A stretch of 54,613 nucleotides of DNA from Methanocellales archaeon (GTDB taxonomy: Archaea; Halobacteriota; UBA148; JAUWXC01): contig JAUWQV010000006.1 of NCBI GenBank assembly GCA_030610945.1, forward strand, positions 1 through 54,613. The letters are read 5' to 3'. This document shows, piece after piece, positions 35,798 through 46,797 of the stretch. Numbering within the stretch: the stretch's first letter is position 1; the number at the start of each line of letters is the position of its first letter. The translations under genes were made by a program, and so were the position numbers. Below the pieces are notes generated by a model. The model saw only the letters and a list, made by a program, of their open reading frames with translations, did no database searches and had not been told where the DNA came from.

Positions 35798-37147
35798 ATG
35801 GACCTTGAAGGCTATGCAAGAAGGGCTCTGCGCAGGGGCGAAAGTTATGATACAGTTCTTAAAAAACTGACAGAGTGCATCATTGAGGTTAAGGATATAT
35901 CTCCCAACGAAGCTCAAGCCTTGGCCAAAGCCATCATAGGGGAAGTGGAGGCGACATCTCATCTGGAAGATGATTTGATGTCATTCACCCCATCCGGCGT
36001 TACAATGGGTGAGTTCGGTGTTGGCTCCAGGGGGGGAGGTGATTTTTATACACATGAAAAAATCGCTGAGATCATAGGGGATACTGGTGCGTTCATCGAC
36101 TCGAGTCAGCTGGATGATTCTGGCGTAGTCTCCGCGAATGGAAAATACGTGGTTGTAACGGTCGACGGGATGCACTCGCGGCTGAGCGACTTCCCCTTCC
36201 TGGCTGGATTTCACGTTACGAGGGCGGCGCTACGCGATATCTATGTCATGGGTGCCTGCCCGGTTGCGCTTTTCTCAGACATCCACCTGGCCGATGACGG
36301 CGATGTTGCCAAGATATTCAATTATACGGCTGGTATCGCTGCCGTCTCTGAATTGGTCAACGTACCGCTGATCACGGGGAGTACGCTCCGCATGGGGGGG
36401 GATATGGTGATTGGTGACAGGATGACCGGTTGCGTTGGCGCGGTCGGCATCGCTGATGATTTAACGCCTCGCAAAGAAGCACGACCCGGTGACCTAATTT
36501 TGATGACCGAAGGTGCTGGCGGAGGAACGATTTCCACCGCGGCCCTATACTTTGGACGACCTCGCATCGTGCGCGAAACGCTAAACGTGAGATTTTTGAG
36601 AGCATGTCAGGTGCTGTTGGGTGCAGGATTTATCCCAAAAATACACGCGATGACCGATGTTACCAATGGTGGGATTAGAGGGGATGCAGCCGAAATCTCA
36701 AAGGTCAGCGGAACAAAACTCGTTTTTGAGGAGGAAAAACTCCGCTCCCTTGTCAATCCTGCCGTGCTGGGGATGCTGGACGAGCTGGACATCGATTATC
36801 TGGGCGTTTCGCTGGATGCGCTTCTGGTTATCCCCCCACCTGAGGTGGCGGCTGATGTGTTGCAATTATTGCGAGAGCATGGTATCGCAGCTGGCATAGT
36901 GGGGCGCGTTGAAAAAGGGTCTGGCGCTCAGCTTACTAAAGGCAACAAGTGCATCGATTTAACTCCAAAATTCAGGGAGTCGGCATATACGCCTATTAAG
37001 AAGGTCGTTGGTGAATCTACAAAACTCGATGTTCCAATGATGTGCACCAAGGTGGACACGGCAGCTAAAAATGCGGCGAAAAAGAAGGCAGATATAATTA
37101 GATTTGTTCTTGGGCAGGACAAATTACACCAACCTCGCTTGCGTTGA
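35798..37147 (+). CDS. AIR synthase-related protein (PurM/HypE superfamily)
   Basis: A 449-residue ATP-binding protein of the PurM/ThiL/HypE/SelD superfamily. After ~80 helical residues comes the glycine-rich GEFGVGSRGGGDF, then the metal/ATP strand YVVVTVDGMHSR, RAALRDIYVMGACPVALF, DRMTGCVGAVG and the C-terminal-half ATP loop AMTDVTNGGIRGDAAEIS. The HypE-like GGG and D-V-T-N-G-G elements are intact, but the C-terminal catalytic cysteine of HypE is not evident, so the substrate is unknown. The ATG at 35798 is taken as start, since an upstream open frame runs through tRNA-Glu. Confidence 0.8.
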   Translation: MDLEGYARRALRRGESYDTVLKKLTECIIEVKDISPNEAQALAKAIIGEVEATSHLEDDLMSFTPSGVTMGEFGVGSRGGGDFYTHEKIAEIIGDTGAFIDSSQLDDSGVVSANGKYVVVTVDGMHSRLSDFPFLAGFHVTRAALRDIYVMGACPVALFSDIHLADDGDVAKIFNYTAGIAAVSELVNVPLITGSTLRMGGDMVIGDRMTGCVGAVGIADDLTPRKEARPGDLILMTEGAGGGTISTAALYFGRPRIVRETLNVRFLRACQVLLGAGFIPKIHAMTDVTNGGIRGDAAEISKVSGTKLVFEEEKLRSLVNPAVLGMLDELDIDYLGVSLDALLVIPPPEVAADVLQLLREHGIAAGIVGRVEKGSGAQLTKGNKCIDLTPKFRESAYTPIKKVVGESTKLDVPMMCTKVDTAAKNAAKKKADIIRFVLGQDKLHQPRLR

Positions 37148-37222
37148 AGCTAATATCGGTGAATAATTGGGAAATGTTTTTAATGGGGGGCGACATTCTC
37201 AAAAGCAAAAAGGAGGCATTAA

Positions 37223-37363
37223 ATGGTAGAAGCATATTGTGTGAAGTGTAAGAAGAAGGTAACAGTACAGAACCCGCAGCAGGTAACCATGAAAAACAAA
37301 CGGAAGGCAACTAAGGGAACCTGTCCTAACTGCGGCACCAAGGTATTTAGAATTGGTGGATAG
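37223..37363 (+). CDS. DUF5679 small zinc-ribbon protein
   Basis: A 46-residue gene with an AGGAGG site six bases before the ATG. The product MVEAYCVKCKKKVTV...GTCPNCGTKVFRIGG has CVKC and CPNC knuckles and a lysine-rich middle, matching the DUF5679 family of archaeal ribbon proteins. The stop is TAG. A strong terminator hairpin follows 35 bases on, so it is a one-gene unit, probably highly expressed judging by the ideal ribosome site. Confidence 0.88.
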   Translation: MVEAYCVKCKKKVTVQNPQQVTMKNKRKATKGTCPNCGTKVFRIGG

Positions 37364-37397
37364 GCGCTCTGCTTTAGGCACATATCCTATTGTTTTG

Positions 37398-37435
37398 GCG
37401 GCGGAGCAATACATTCCGCCGCTTGTTATTTTTTT
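37398..37435 (+). terminator. Hairpin with T-run after DUF5679 gene
   Basis: GCGGCGGA (37398-37405) pairs with TCCGCCGC (37415-37422) around a nine-base loop and is followed by TTGTTATTTTTTT. The strong GC stem plus the T-tract is a convincing intrinsic-type terminator. Confidence 0.7.
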
Positions 37436-37478
37436 ATCCAAATCTTTAAGTTAACGTTAGGCAGAAAGAGTGATTTTG

Positions 37479-37787
37479 ATGATAGGGCCAACGGAAACGA
37501 TGCTGATATTCGCAATAATACTCTTGCTGTTTGGTGCGGATAAACTCCCGGAGATGGCAAGGTCGCTGGGCAAGGCGATGGGTGAGTTCAAGAAGGCGCA
37601 GAAAGAGGCAGAGTACGAGTTAAGCGAGCGTCAGTACCCCAAGAAGGTGGCCGAAAAAGGAAAAGCTGATAAGATAAAGAGGATGGCTGAAGAATTAAAA
37701 ATCAAAACCGAAGGCAGGACCGAGGACGAGCTACTGGATGAGATTCAAAAAGAGTTGAGCAAGCAAGCCAAGGAACAGAACGTTTAA
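37479..37787 (+). CDS. tatA: Twin-arginine translocase subunit TatA (copy 1)
   Basis: A 102-residue TatA/Hcf106 protein. A short N-terminal membrane span (IGPTETMLIFAIILLLFGAD) is followed by the P-E hinge KLPEMARSLGKAMGEFKKAQ and an amphipathic charged helix. The C-terminal ~30 residues (RMAEELKIKTEGRTEDELLD) form a SAP/Rho-N-like helical motif often seen on archaeal TatA. The ATG at 37479 aligns with the start of copy 2; a GTG three codons earlier is unlikely. It exports folded proteins with TatC, which is not in this window. Confidence 0.92.
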   Translation: MIGPTETMLIFAIILLLFGADKLPEMARSLGKAMGEFKKAQKEAEYELSERQYPKKVAEKGKADKIKRMAEELKIKTEGRTEDELLDEIQKELSKQAKEQNV

Positions 37788-37824
37788 TATCCTTGACAAG
37801 ATATTGGAGTGAGGTGAAAAATCA

Positions 37825-38133
37825 ATGATTGGCCCAAATGAGATAATGATTATAGGCGTAATCATCGTGCTCCTCTTTGGAGCGTCAAAGTTGCCAGAGC
37901 TGGCGCACTCGGTTGGCAGGTCCATGGGAGAATTCAAGAAGGCGCAGAAAGAATCTGAGAAAGAATTGAGCGAGTTTGAACGATCCCTGGAAGCTACGCC
38001 AAAGGAAACGAAGAAAAGCAAGGTGGTAAAGATGGCCGAGGAGCTTGGCATCGCCACCAAGGGCAAGACCGAGGACGAGCTGCTGGACGAGATTCAGAAA
38101 ACGCTGAACAAACGAGAGAGCGTCAAGACATAG
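37825..38133 (+). CDS. tatA: Twin-arginine translocase subunit TatA (copy 2)
   Basis: A 102-residue tandem paralogue of the preceding tatA, 37 bases downstream with its own AGTGAGGTGAA site. It has the same plan: span IGPNEIMIIGVIIVLLFGAS, hinge KLPELAHSVGRSMGEFKKAQ, acidic helix, and the C-terminal MAEELGIATKGKTEDELLDE motif. The two copies may form mixed complexes or take TatA- and TatB-like roles, as is inferred for other duplicated archaeal TatA sets. Confidence 0.92.
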   Translation: MIGPNEIMIIGVIIVLLFGASKLPELAHSVGRSMGEFKKAQKESEKELSEFERSLEATPKETKKSKVVKMAEELGIATKGKTEDELLDEIQKTLNKRESVKT

Positions 38134-38156
38134 AACTATCTTGTATATTATATCCT

Positions 38157-38258
38157 AGCGGGGTGGGGTAGTCAGGAGATCCCGACGGGCTCATAACCAA
38201 CTTTTTAAGAAAAGGGCGAGAGACCCGTAGATCAGTGGTTCAAATCCACTCCCCGCTA
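38157..38258 (+). tRNA. Initiator tRNA-Met (CAU) with intron
   Basis: AGCGGGG (38157-38163) pairs with CCCCGCT (38251-38257), with discriminator A. The anticodon stem ACGGG/CCCGT contains three consecutive G-C pairs next to the loop, and the first acceptor pair is A-U, both marks of archaeal initiator tRNA. The loop C-T-CAT-A then A gives CAU (38192-38194). A 27-base intron (38196-38222) interrupts at position 37/38. Confidence 0.88.
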
Positions 38259-38326
38259 TTCTTGTCTCTGTGGTGTGATACGAAAGGCGATATCTATATT
38301 TATGGTGACACTAAATTAAAAGCGAT

Positions 38327-38704
38327 ATGGTTAGTATGGCATTAACCTTTGATTTAATATGTTTCTTCTTAGGTATCGCTACGTTGTGTTTGATTATAGA
38401 TATATTGCGGATAATAAAACGTTCACCTCCAGGCTTGTTGCATGCAAGAACTTTTTTAAAGGGCCTAGCAGGAACATATCCACAAAAACTCCTTCTGGTA
38501 TTGGGAGCCGTAATCGCTATTAACCAAGCAACAAGACTCGTCGTACATAGTATCTTGCCGTCATTGCCCCCCAATATACCCTGCCCAAACAGGATCGTCG
38601 ACACGATATGCATCGGTATCGGTTTCATAATCATCGTTGTAGCGCGCAGGGACATCAAAAATCTTGCCAGAGTAAATGGCGGGAAAAGTCAAATTAAGGG
38701 ATAA
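38327..38704 (+). CDS. Small membrane protein
   Basis: A 125-residue protein with an N-terminal span (about 5-27), a middle span (about 52-66), and a C-terminal span (about 92-105) ending in a basic tail. A TATA-like CTATATTTAT lies about 30 bases before the ATG and there is no ribosome site, so a leaderless mRNA is likely. The roadblock gene begins two bases after its stop, suggesting a shared message. I recognise no family. Confidence 0.6.
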   Translation: MVSMALTFDLICFFLGIATLCLIIDILRIIKRSPPGLLHARTFLKGLAGTYPQKLLLVLGAVIAINQATRLVVHSILPSLPPNIPCPNRIVDTICIGIGFIIIVVARRDIKNLARVNGGKSQIKG

Positions 38705-38706
38705 AT

Positions 38707-39144
38707 ATGGAAAGCGTTGTGCGATCAGGGATATTGTATAAGGGCGTTGACGTAAAGAGCGGCCACTATAACATCGAAATGGAGAGTGTAAAAGAAAACC
38801 TCGAGAAATTGCTGGGGAGTCTAAGCGTCATCAAGGGCGTGAAGGCAGCTGCGATAGGATCTCCAGACGGCTTGATCATATCCTACCAAGGTTCTCAAAC
38901 TGTTCAGGATGATGTTCTTGTGGCGATGACCGCAACGATGGTTAGATCAGCAGAAGGCGCTACTGAAAGTTTGAAGGAATCCCTTCCAGAAAGGCTGATA
39001 CTTGAGACCAAGCAATCAAAAATGATAGTAAAAAGGGCAGGTCCGAAGGCTCTGCTGTCTGTGTTGATCGATGCAGAAGCCGATTTAGGTTTGATTCTTT
39101 TAAAGGTCGATACAGCTGCTGAAAAAGTCGCGAAACTTCTTTGA
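38707..39144 (+). CDS. Roadblock/LC7-domain protein
   Basis: A 145-residue protein whose residues 25-145 form a roadblock/LC7 fold: helix VKENLEKLLGSLSVIKGVKA, strand AAIGSPDGLIISY, long helix with MVRSAEGATESL, then strands RLILETKQSKMIV and ALLSVLIDAEADLGLILL. Such MglB-like proteins pair with small GTPases as regulators. No Ras-like GTPase gene is adjacent; DRG is 10 kb away. The start follows the preceding membrane gene by two bases. Confidence 0.82.
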   Translation: MESVVRSGILYKGVDVKSGHYNIEMESVKENLEKLLGSLSVIKGVKAAAIGSPDGLIISYQGSQTVQDDVLVAMTATMVRSAEGATESLKESLPERLILETKQSKMIVKRAGPKALLSVLIDAEADLGLILLKVDTAAEKVAKLL

Positions 39145-39156
39145 TTACGAAAAGAA

Positions 39157-39180
39157 AAAGTGGAGACTTCACTCCACTTT
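39157..39180. terminator. Shared hairpin between roadblock gene and hsp20
   Basis: AAAGTGGAG (39157-39165) pairs perfectly with CTCCACTTT (39172-39180) around a six-base loop. It lies just after the rightward roadblock stop and covers the stop of the leftward hsp20 gene, so it can end transcripts from both sides. T-runs on each strand support this. Confidence 0.55.
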
Positions 39181-39675
39181 GATGGGTGCCTTCTTCTCTT
39201 TTGGCTCAACACGCTTGAGGGTTACCTCAAGCACGCCGTTCTTGTAGTTGGCCTTTGCCGAATTGGAGTCCACTCTTGCCGGAAGGGCGACGCGCTCAGA
39301 ATACTCCCTATCTCTCGTTTTGGCGCTGATGTCCAGCGAAGTCTCGCTTGTATCTAACTTGATATCGTCTTTCTCGATGCCAGGCATCTCCGCAACCACT
39401 TTTACTTCATCATCTGATTCAAACACGTCAACGATGGGGCGGCGCTCGCTTACCTCAACATCATCCGCATGTGGGTGTATGTTCCCGAATTCCCTAATTT
39501 CCGGTTCCTCTCCTGGCCGGTTCGTCATCGAGAACCCATAGACGCACGGCTTTTCCCATTCCCCTGACATCATTCTCTCTCTCAAACGCTCAAACATTTC
39601 GTAAATGTCATCGCCGAATATCTCTGACCAGTCATCGCCGAATATGTCAAATGGGCTTCTCCTTCTCTTCTTCAT
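39169..39675 (-). CDS. Small heat-shock protein Hsp20
   Basis: A 168-residue alpha-crystallin chaperone that holds unfolded proteins. The N-terminus is basic then acidic ([20 protein letters not shown]). The alpha-crystallin domain runs from about residue 75 ([20 protein letters not shown]) to [14 protein letters not shown], the family end signature, with a final I-x-V-type tail (APIKVE). It is the last gene of arsR-cdc48-hsp20, 18 bases after cdc48, and so is probably heat-induced through the operator before arsR. Confidence 0.93.
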   Translation of the reverse strand: MKKRRRSPFDIFGDDWSEIFGDDIYEMFERLRERMMSGEWEKPCVYGFSMTNRPGEEPEIREFGNIHPHADDVEVSERRPIVDVFESDDEVKVVAEMPGIEKDDIKLDTSETSLDISAKTRDREYSERVALPARVDSNSAKANYKNGVLEVTLKRVEPKEKKAPIKVE

Positions 39676-39693
39676 TTTATTTCTCCTCTCATT

Positions 39694-41883
<2,190 letters not shown>

Positions 41884-41890
41884 TCATCAC

Positions 41891-42526
41891 CTAATTAATA
41901 TACCATCTCTCTCGTTCTTTTTTGACCACTCTATTTTCTTCCAGTCGATATAACCATTTTTCAATCTCATACGGGGGTACGCCCAACTCCTTAGAGAGCA
42001 TTTCTGTGGTTTGTGCCCCCTTCATCAAAGACTGGAGTATCTCCGCCTCTAAATAATCTGATGCAATGTGCTCAATGGCCTTAGCGCACATATCCCTCAA
42101 CTCTTCAATCATCGCTTGGGCAGACTGCTGTGCAAGTGTCAGTTCTTGGCGCAATGACCACAGTCGCTGCAGTTCATCGCTAAAGCTTGACAATGTACTG
42201 GTAGAGCCATATTCTCGACGCAATCGCTTCCGCTCCTTTGCGTCAATCATCACCGGCTCGCTTTTAACTTCGTATGAATGTGGAGATACGAATACTTCCA
42301 GCCTGATGTTATGGGCGATATGGCAGTACTTGCGCCGCTGATTATTGGTATAAAATTCAACGAGACCAGCTCTTGAGAGCAAATCCAGATGCTCGATAAC
42401 AGCTTTTGGACCGACCTCTAACTGCTCTGAAATCTCAGATACATAGTACGGTCTGCGTGAAAGTAACTGGAGTATTCTTCTCCTATTCTCGTTGCCCAGA
42501 ATGTCTAATAATTGCGCTGAATCCAT
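41891..42526 (-). CDS. ArsR-type winged-helix regulator of the heat-shock operon
   Basis: A 211-residue regulator. The N-terminal winged helix (ILGNENRRRILQLLSRRPYY, then VSEISEQLEVGPKAVIEHLD) is ArsR-like. A long middle coiled-coil helix (about 115-150, SFSDELQRLWSLRQELTLAQ) is suited to dimer formation, and the C-terminal part looks like a second helix-turn-helix (MLSKELGVPPYEIEKWLYRL). It lies upstream of cdc48 and hsp20, and a 35-bp palindrome overlaps its own promoter, so it is most likely the autorepressor of this operon, as Phr is in Pyrococcus. The ligand or signal is unknown. Confidence 0.85.
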   Translation of the reverse strand: MDSAQLLDILGNENRRRILQLLSRRPYYVSEISEQLEVGPKAVIEHLDLLSRAGLVEFYTNNQRRKYCHIAHNIRLEVFVSPHSYEVKSEPVMIDAKERKRLRREYGSTSTLSSFSDELQRLWSLRQELTLAQQSAQAMIEELRDMCAKAIEHIASDYLEAEILQSLMKGAQTTEMLSKELGVPPYEIEKWLYRLEENRVVKKERERWYIN

Positions 42527-42530
42527 TCTA

Positions 42531-42580
42531 TCACTAACTTTAGGTTACTAACCCTAGGTTAGTGATATTCCCATATAAAA
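42531..42580 (-). promoter_or_regulatory. Promoter and palindromic operator of arsR-cdc48-hsp20
   Basis: On the leftward strand TTTTATAT (42571-42580) forms a TATA box. It is followed directly by a 35-bp near-palindrome (42531-42565) with outer arms TCACTAAC and GTTAGTGA, 14 of 17 half-site positions matching. The same stretch also reads as two tandem 14-mers, CTAACTTTAGGTTA and CTAACCCTAGGTTA. It lies four bases before the arsR start codon, over the expected transcription start. Confidence 0.75.
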
Positions 42581-44056
42581 TTAATCCTTCATAGGATAGT
42601 TTGGCGCTTCATCCGTAATCAAAACATCATGCGGGTGCCCTTCCACATGTCCAGATGACGTGATTCTAATGAATTTCGCCCTTTTATGCATTTCTGCGAT
42701 ATTCTGCGCTCCGACATAGCCCATCGCAGACCGCAATCCACCGACCAATTGGTATAGCGTATCCTTGACGCTTCCCGAATATGGTATCGCTCCTTCGATT
42801 CCTTCTGGCACGAACTTCGTTGCTTCAACCCCCTCTTCCCTCCTCCAGAGATATCGGTCTGCACTCTCGCCACCAGTCATTGCTCCGAGAGACCCCATCC
42901 CTCTATATTGTTTGTATCGCCGCCCCTTGATTGTAATCGGCTTGCCAGGCGCCTCATCTGTGCCAGCGAGCAAATTGCCAAGCATGACAACGTTAGCCCC
43001 AGCAGCAATCACCTTTGCGATGTCTCCAGAATATCTAATACCGCCATCCGCGATTACCGGAATGCCGTATTTGCTCGCAACGTCTGCTACTGACGCAACA
43101 GCTGTAATCTGTGGCACGCCAACTCCTGCGACAACTCTCGTTGTACAAATCGAACCAGGGCCTACGCCGACCTTTACGCCGTCTACGAAGTCAACCAGTT
43201 CCTTTGCCGCCTCTGCCGTTGCGATATTCCCCACTATCACATCTGCATCGACTTTTTTCTTGATCTTCCTAGCACCATCTACGACGTTCATATTATGTGC
43301 ATGGGCGCAATCTACCACGAGTGCATCCGCTCCGGCTTCGTCTAGGGCAACTGCCCTTCCCATATCGAATGGGCTTACTGCAGCCGCGACCATGAGCAAC
43401 CCCTCATTATCTCTAATTGCCAGAGGATGACTGCGCCGCTGAAGCAGGTCTTGCATCGATATTATGCCCTTAAGGCTGCCCTTTTTGTCTACAATCGGCA
43501 ACCGCTCTATCTTGTGCTCATACATTTTGTCCAGCGCACTCTCCAAGGATATACTCTCGTACGCTGTAACCACATCTTTTGTCATCACCTTTCTCACGCT
43601 TTTTGTCGATTCAGGCTTTACTACGGGCCTCAGGTCTCTCCGGCTGATAATTCCAACCAATTTGCCAGCACTATCAACAACTGGAATGCCACTGACCTCT
43701 TCCTCGGTCATGAGGCGCCATACCGCTTGAATTGGGGCATCGGGCTTGACGGTAACTACTTCTCTTACCAATAATTCATCCGCTTTTTTAACTTCCTTAA
43801 TCTGCGCCAATTGCTGCTCTTTGCTCATGTTCCTGTGAATTACGCCTATGCCGCCCTCCCTGGCAATGGCAATTGCCATATCTGCCTCCGTCACCGTGTC
43901 CATGGCAGCACTCACAATCGGGATGTTAAGCGAGATATTTTTTGAAAATCGTGACGTAACATCTGCCTGTTTTGGCTCGACCCTTGATTTGCCAGGCAGA
44001 AGCAGCACATCATCAAAAGTAATTCCTACGGGGGCGTCCAGTTTCTTCGTAAACAC
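42581..44056 (-). CDS. guaB: IMP dehydrogenase
   Basis: Oxidises IMP to XMP, the first step toward GMP. The 491-residue chain has the barrel start [11 protein letters not shown], two CBS domains (about 95-210) that bind nucleotides for control, and the catalytic cysteine in [18 protein letters not shown] (about 297-314). The flap arginine is in the C-terminal [15 protein letters not shown]. The start is GTG with AGGTGTG upstream. It belongs to the same purine pathway as purD, purN and the AICAR transformylase but has its own transcript, ending just before the heat-shock operator. Confidence 0.97.
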   Translation of the reverse strand: MFTKKLDAPVGITFDDVLLLPGKSRVEPKQADVTSRFSKNISLNIPIVSAAMDTVTEADMAIAIAREGGIGVIHRNMSKEQQLAQIKEVKKADELLVREVVTVKPDAPIQAVWRLMTEEEVSGIPVVDSAGKLVGIISRRDLRPVVKPESTKSVRKVMTKDVVTAYESISLESALDKMYEHKIERLPIVDKKGSLKGIISMQDLLQRRSHPLAIRDNEGLLMVAAAVSPFDMGRAVALDEAGADALVVDCAHAHNMNVVDGARKIKKKVDADVIVGNIATAEAAKELVDFVDGVKVGVGPGSICTTRVVAGVGVPQITAVASVADVASKYGIPVIADGGIRYSGDIAKVIAAGANVVMLGNLLAGTDEAPGKPITIKGRRYKQYRGMGSLGAMTGGESADRYLWRREEGVEATKFVPEGIEGAIPYSGSVKDTLYQLVGGLRSAMGYVGAQNIAEMHKRAKFIRITSSGHVEGHPHDVLITDEAPNYPMKD

Positions 44057-44154
44057 TTTTCACACCTGTACCCTTTTTAGTCTAATAGCACTTTTTTCTT
44101 AATGAAGCTTTTGTTTTAGAAACCTTAAAGCACTTGGGTGTGAAAAGGTGATGC

Positions 44155-44781
44155 ATGAGCCAGTTGCAAAAAGGCATCCTCATAACCTTTGAGGGCATCG
44201 ACGGCTCCGGGAAAAGTACCGTAGCCAAGGCGGTCGTGGAACGCCTGAGAAACGATTACGACGTCTTACTAACTACCGAGCCAACATCGAGCTGGATGGG
44301 GGATATTGTTCGTAAAGCAATTGCGTCTGATGTGGATTCATTGGCGGAGTTATTCCTTTTTGTGGCAGACCATGCAGAGCACATCGCCCGGGTAATTAAG
44401 CCTGCGCTTGATGAAGGCAAAATTGTCATATCAGACCGTTACTCCGACAGCAGATATGCCTATCAGGGTGCAACGCTTGCCGGCCGTTTTGAAGACCCCA
44501 TCGGCTGGGTTAAAAGAATACATGCGGGATGGACTATTCCGCCTGATTTAACGTTTCTGCTGCTTGTCTCTCCAAGCGTGGCGCTGAGCAGGTGCAATAC
44601 CAGACAAAAAACGACAAAGTTTGAAGACATCGAATTCATGAAGAAAGTGCAGGCTAACTTTCTCAAGTTGGCGGGTGAGGAACCAGCTCGATTTGTCAAG
44701 ATAGATGCCGAAAAGGACCTGCATGTGATGGAAGAGGAAGTGATGAGTAAGATTCAGGAATATATCCGGGCAAAGATTTAG
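44155..44781 (+). CDS. tmk: Thymidylate kinase
   Basis: Phosphorylates dTMP to dTDP. The 208-residue chain has the P-loop FEGIDGSGKST (about 12-22), the D-R-Y motif SDRYSDSRYAYQGA (about 92-105) and the lid region with SRCNTRQKTTKFED. The ATG follows GGTGATG. It faces away from guaB. The recombinase gene downstream is separated by 58 bases and belongs to a different, mobile region. Confidence 0.95.
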   Translation: MSQLQKGILITFEGIDGSGKSTVAKAVVERLRNDYDVLLTTEPTSSWMGDIVRKAIASDVDSLAELFLFVADHAEHIARVIKPALDEGKIVISDRYSDSRYAYQGATLAGRFEDPIGWVKRIHAGWTIPPDLTFLLLVSPSVALSRCNTRQKTTKFEDIEFMKKVQANFLKLAGEEPARFVKIDAEKDLHVMEEEVMSKIQEYIRAKI

Positions 44782-44839
44782 TCTACCGTCATTGCGGAAT
44801 GGTTAAGTATATGAACTATTAGCCATCAAATATACTATT

Positions 44840-46102
44840 ATGAAGCAAAGCGAGCTAGAAAACAACGAGCTGATAAAAGAGTGGTTTTCAATTATGGAGG
44901 CGGCGCCCAATACCCGGCGCAATTATCTCAAAGGCATGGCGCTTTATACGGACTTCACGGGCAAGACGCCAGAGCAACTTTTAGAGGAGGCTGAGAGCGA
45001 GATTAAGAGCGGCCTGCTTATGAGAAAGCGGAGCATACGGAAGTATCTCTTAGACTTCAGGGAGATGCTCAAGGCAAGGGAGTATGCACCAAAGACGACA
45101 ATCAATTACGTTGGTACGATAAAGAGTTTTTACAAGGTCTTTGACATTGACCTGCCCGTGCTCAACAGGCGCAAGACATTCCAGGCAAAGCCCACAGAGA
45201 AAAATATGTTTGAGTTGAAAAAGGAGCACATACAGGAAGCGCTCAAGCACGCCGATGTGAGGAATAGAGCCATAATCCTAGCCATAGTGTCATCTGGATT
45301 GGGGCAAAGCGATATCCTCAATCTCAGGGTTGGGAAGTTTAAGGAAGGATATGACGAGAAGACGGGCATTACCACGTTGAAGATACGGCGCATAAAGACG
45401 AGATATGACTTTTACACCTTCTTTTCTCCAGAGGCATCCCAGGCGATATGGGACTACATCGAGTGGAGAACCAGGGAGCCAAAGAGGACGTGGCACCCTG
45501 ACATCATGGAGGCATATGAGAAGAGAAGGATACGCTCCGATGATGATTATCTATTCATCAAACACGCCATCGGTGATGAGTATCTCAAGACGTTGGACGA
45601 CGAGGATAGACGATTCAAAACATCCGGCTTGATGGAGATGTTCAGGGAGACGGCCAAGCGCATGGGCATGGAATCCGATAAAGGACAGTGGCAGTATTTC
45701 AGGGCGCACAACCTGCGCAAGTTCTTCAACAGCACGCTGCTAAACAACGGGGCGGACATCTTCTTTACGGACTACCTCATGGGGCACGTGATAGATCAAA
45801 CACACGAGGCATACTTCCAGGCAAGCCCGGAGAAGCTTAGGGAGAGGTATATGCGCTTTGTGCCGTTTCTCTCCATTGAATCGGTTGAGACCAGGGTTTT
45901 GGAGTCGGAAGCGTACGAAAAGCTACACACGGAGTATGAGGGGCTCAAAAAGCGGCTAGCTGAATTAGAAGAGAAGGAGAAATACAGGGCTGAAGCGTTA
46001 CCAAAAGATATCTTAAATGAACTGTTCAGCGATGACGAATTTAAGGCAGTCTTGGAAAAGAAGCTCTGGAAGATGGCGCAAGCCAAGAAGATGGAGGCGT
46101 AG
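44840..46102 (+). CDS. Archaeal tyrosine recombinase/integrase
   Basis: A 420-residue integrase-like protein. The N-terminal SAM-like core-binding domain (about 1-120, helices with NTRRNYLKGMALYTDF) precedes the catalytic domain. Visible residues are a Lys in RRIKTRYDFYTFF, the H-x-x-R box HNLRKFF at about 293, G-H in LMGHVIDQTHEAYF and the nucleophile Tyr in that same string. The first catalytic Arg, normally in T-G-L-R-x-S-E, is absent: the segment reads SSGLGQSDILNL. This variant occurs in some archaeal recombinases from memory, otherwise it means loss of activity. A C-terminal coiled coil follows. It heads a provirus remnant. Confidence 0.85.
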   Translation: MKQSELENNELIKEWFSIMEAAPNTRRNYLKGMALYTDFTGKTPEQLLEEAESEIKSGLLMRKRSIRKYLLDFREMLKAREYAPKTTINYVGTIKSFYKVFDIDLPVLNRRKTFQAKPTEKNMFELKKEHIQEALKHADVRNRAIILAIVSSGLGQSDILNLRVGKFKEGYDEKTGITTLKIRRIKTRYDFYTFFSPEASQAIWDYIEWRTREPKRTWHPDIMEAYEKRRIRSDDDYLFIKHAIGDEYLKTLDDEDRRFKTSGLMEMFRETAKRMGMESDKGQWQYFRAHNLRKFFNSTLLNNGADIFFTDYLMGHVIDQTHEAYFQASPEKLRERYMRFVPFLSIESVETRVLESEAYEKLHTEYEGLKKRLAELEEKEKYRAEALPKDILNELFSDDEFKAVLEKKLWKMAQAKKMEA

Positions 46103-46196
46103 TTAGCCGAAAATGCCCTTCCAAGTTATGTATTTATATAGCAGTATCCAATAGTATCTTGATATATTATAATATATTATGAGCTGGAGGGATTAA

Positions 46197-46631
46197 GTGG
46201 AGAGAAAAGCGCTTTTTTACATAGAGGGCAAAGAAGTCCAACATGTTGGCTGTAGGCTTACAGTCACAAAGAAATTGATCTATGCCGATTTTAAAAAAGG
46301 AGGTGCGTTTAATTTACCAGATGGTAGAGTGGAAGTTGTGTTGGAAGGAGATGAAGATAGGATTAAGTGCATGCATGAAGAAATCCGAGAAAATTTAATC
46401 AATTGGTTAGAGCAGAGTGCTATGGGCAGGGAAGAGCTCAAAAGGCGCATTGGTAATCCTCATCCAAGTATCACTGTCTCGGATTTAGAATTTAAAGAAG
46501 ATTTACTGGTTTTAGACATTAGTTTGTTCAGTCATACTTTGACTTTTGACCAAATTTACAAAGGCGTTGATGTTTATAAGGAGCTGATTGGGGTCATAAA
46601 AAATCTTAATGAGACTCTAAAAGAGAAATAA
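46197..46631 (+). CDS. Acylphosphatase-like protein
   Basis: A 144-residue protein whose first ~65 residues fit the acylphosphatase fold: GKEVQHVGCRLTV in place of G-x-V-Q-G-V-G-F-R keeps the catalytic Arg. GGAFNLPDGRVEVVLEGDED keeps the catalytic Asn and the D-G turn. The C-terminal half is helical and not part of that family. The start is GTG with GGAGG six bases upstream. It sits between the recombinase and terminase genes; whether it is viral cargo or a host gene is unclear. Confidence 0.6.
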   Translation: MERKALFYIEGKEVQHVGCRLTVTKKLIYADFKKGGAFNLPDGRVEVVLEGDEDRIKCMHEEIRENLINWLEQSAMGREELKRRIGNPHPSITVSDLEFKEDLLVLDISLFSHTLTFDQIYKGVDVYKELIGVIKNLNETLKEK

Positions 46632-46639
46632 GAAAGGAT

Positions 46640-46797
46640 CTCTATTATTGCGCAATCATATACTCAGCGTCCCCCCTGTGCCCCTCCCTGCTCCATAGCG
46701 TCATTCTCCCGGCTTCTTTTCAAGGCGCTGCGCTTTAACCTCCGTGAAGGGTAGAATAGGGGATTGTTTTATATGTTATTCTTTCCGCATTCTTTCC
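46640..46797. other. Gene-free spacer before the duplicated region
   Basis: About 160 bases with C-rich stretches and no open frame, repeat or RNA gene that I can recognise. It leads into the repeated start-region segments that begin at 46798. Confidence 0.4.

Noticed and set aside
37455-37461. Another GTTAGGC core-like string upstream of tatA
   Set aside because: It has no matching RYYYAAC arm, no palindrome and no cassette boundary; a seven-base match by chance in a promoter spacer is expected.
46640-46797. RNA gene in the C-rich spacer
   Set aside because: No cloverleaf, kink-turn or terminator structure could be drawn; left as unexplained spacer.
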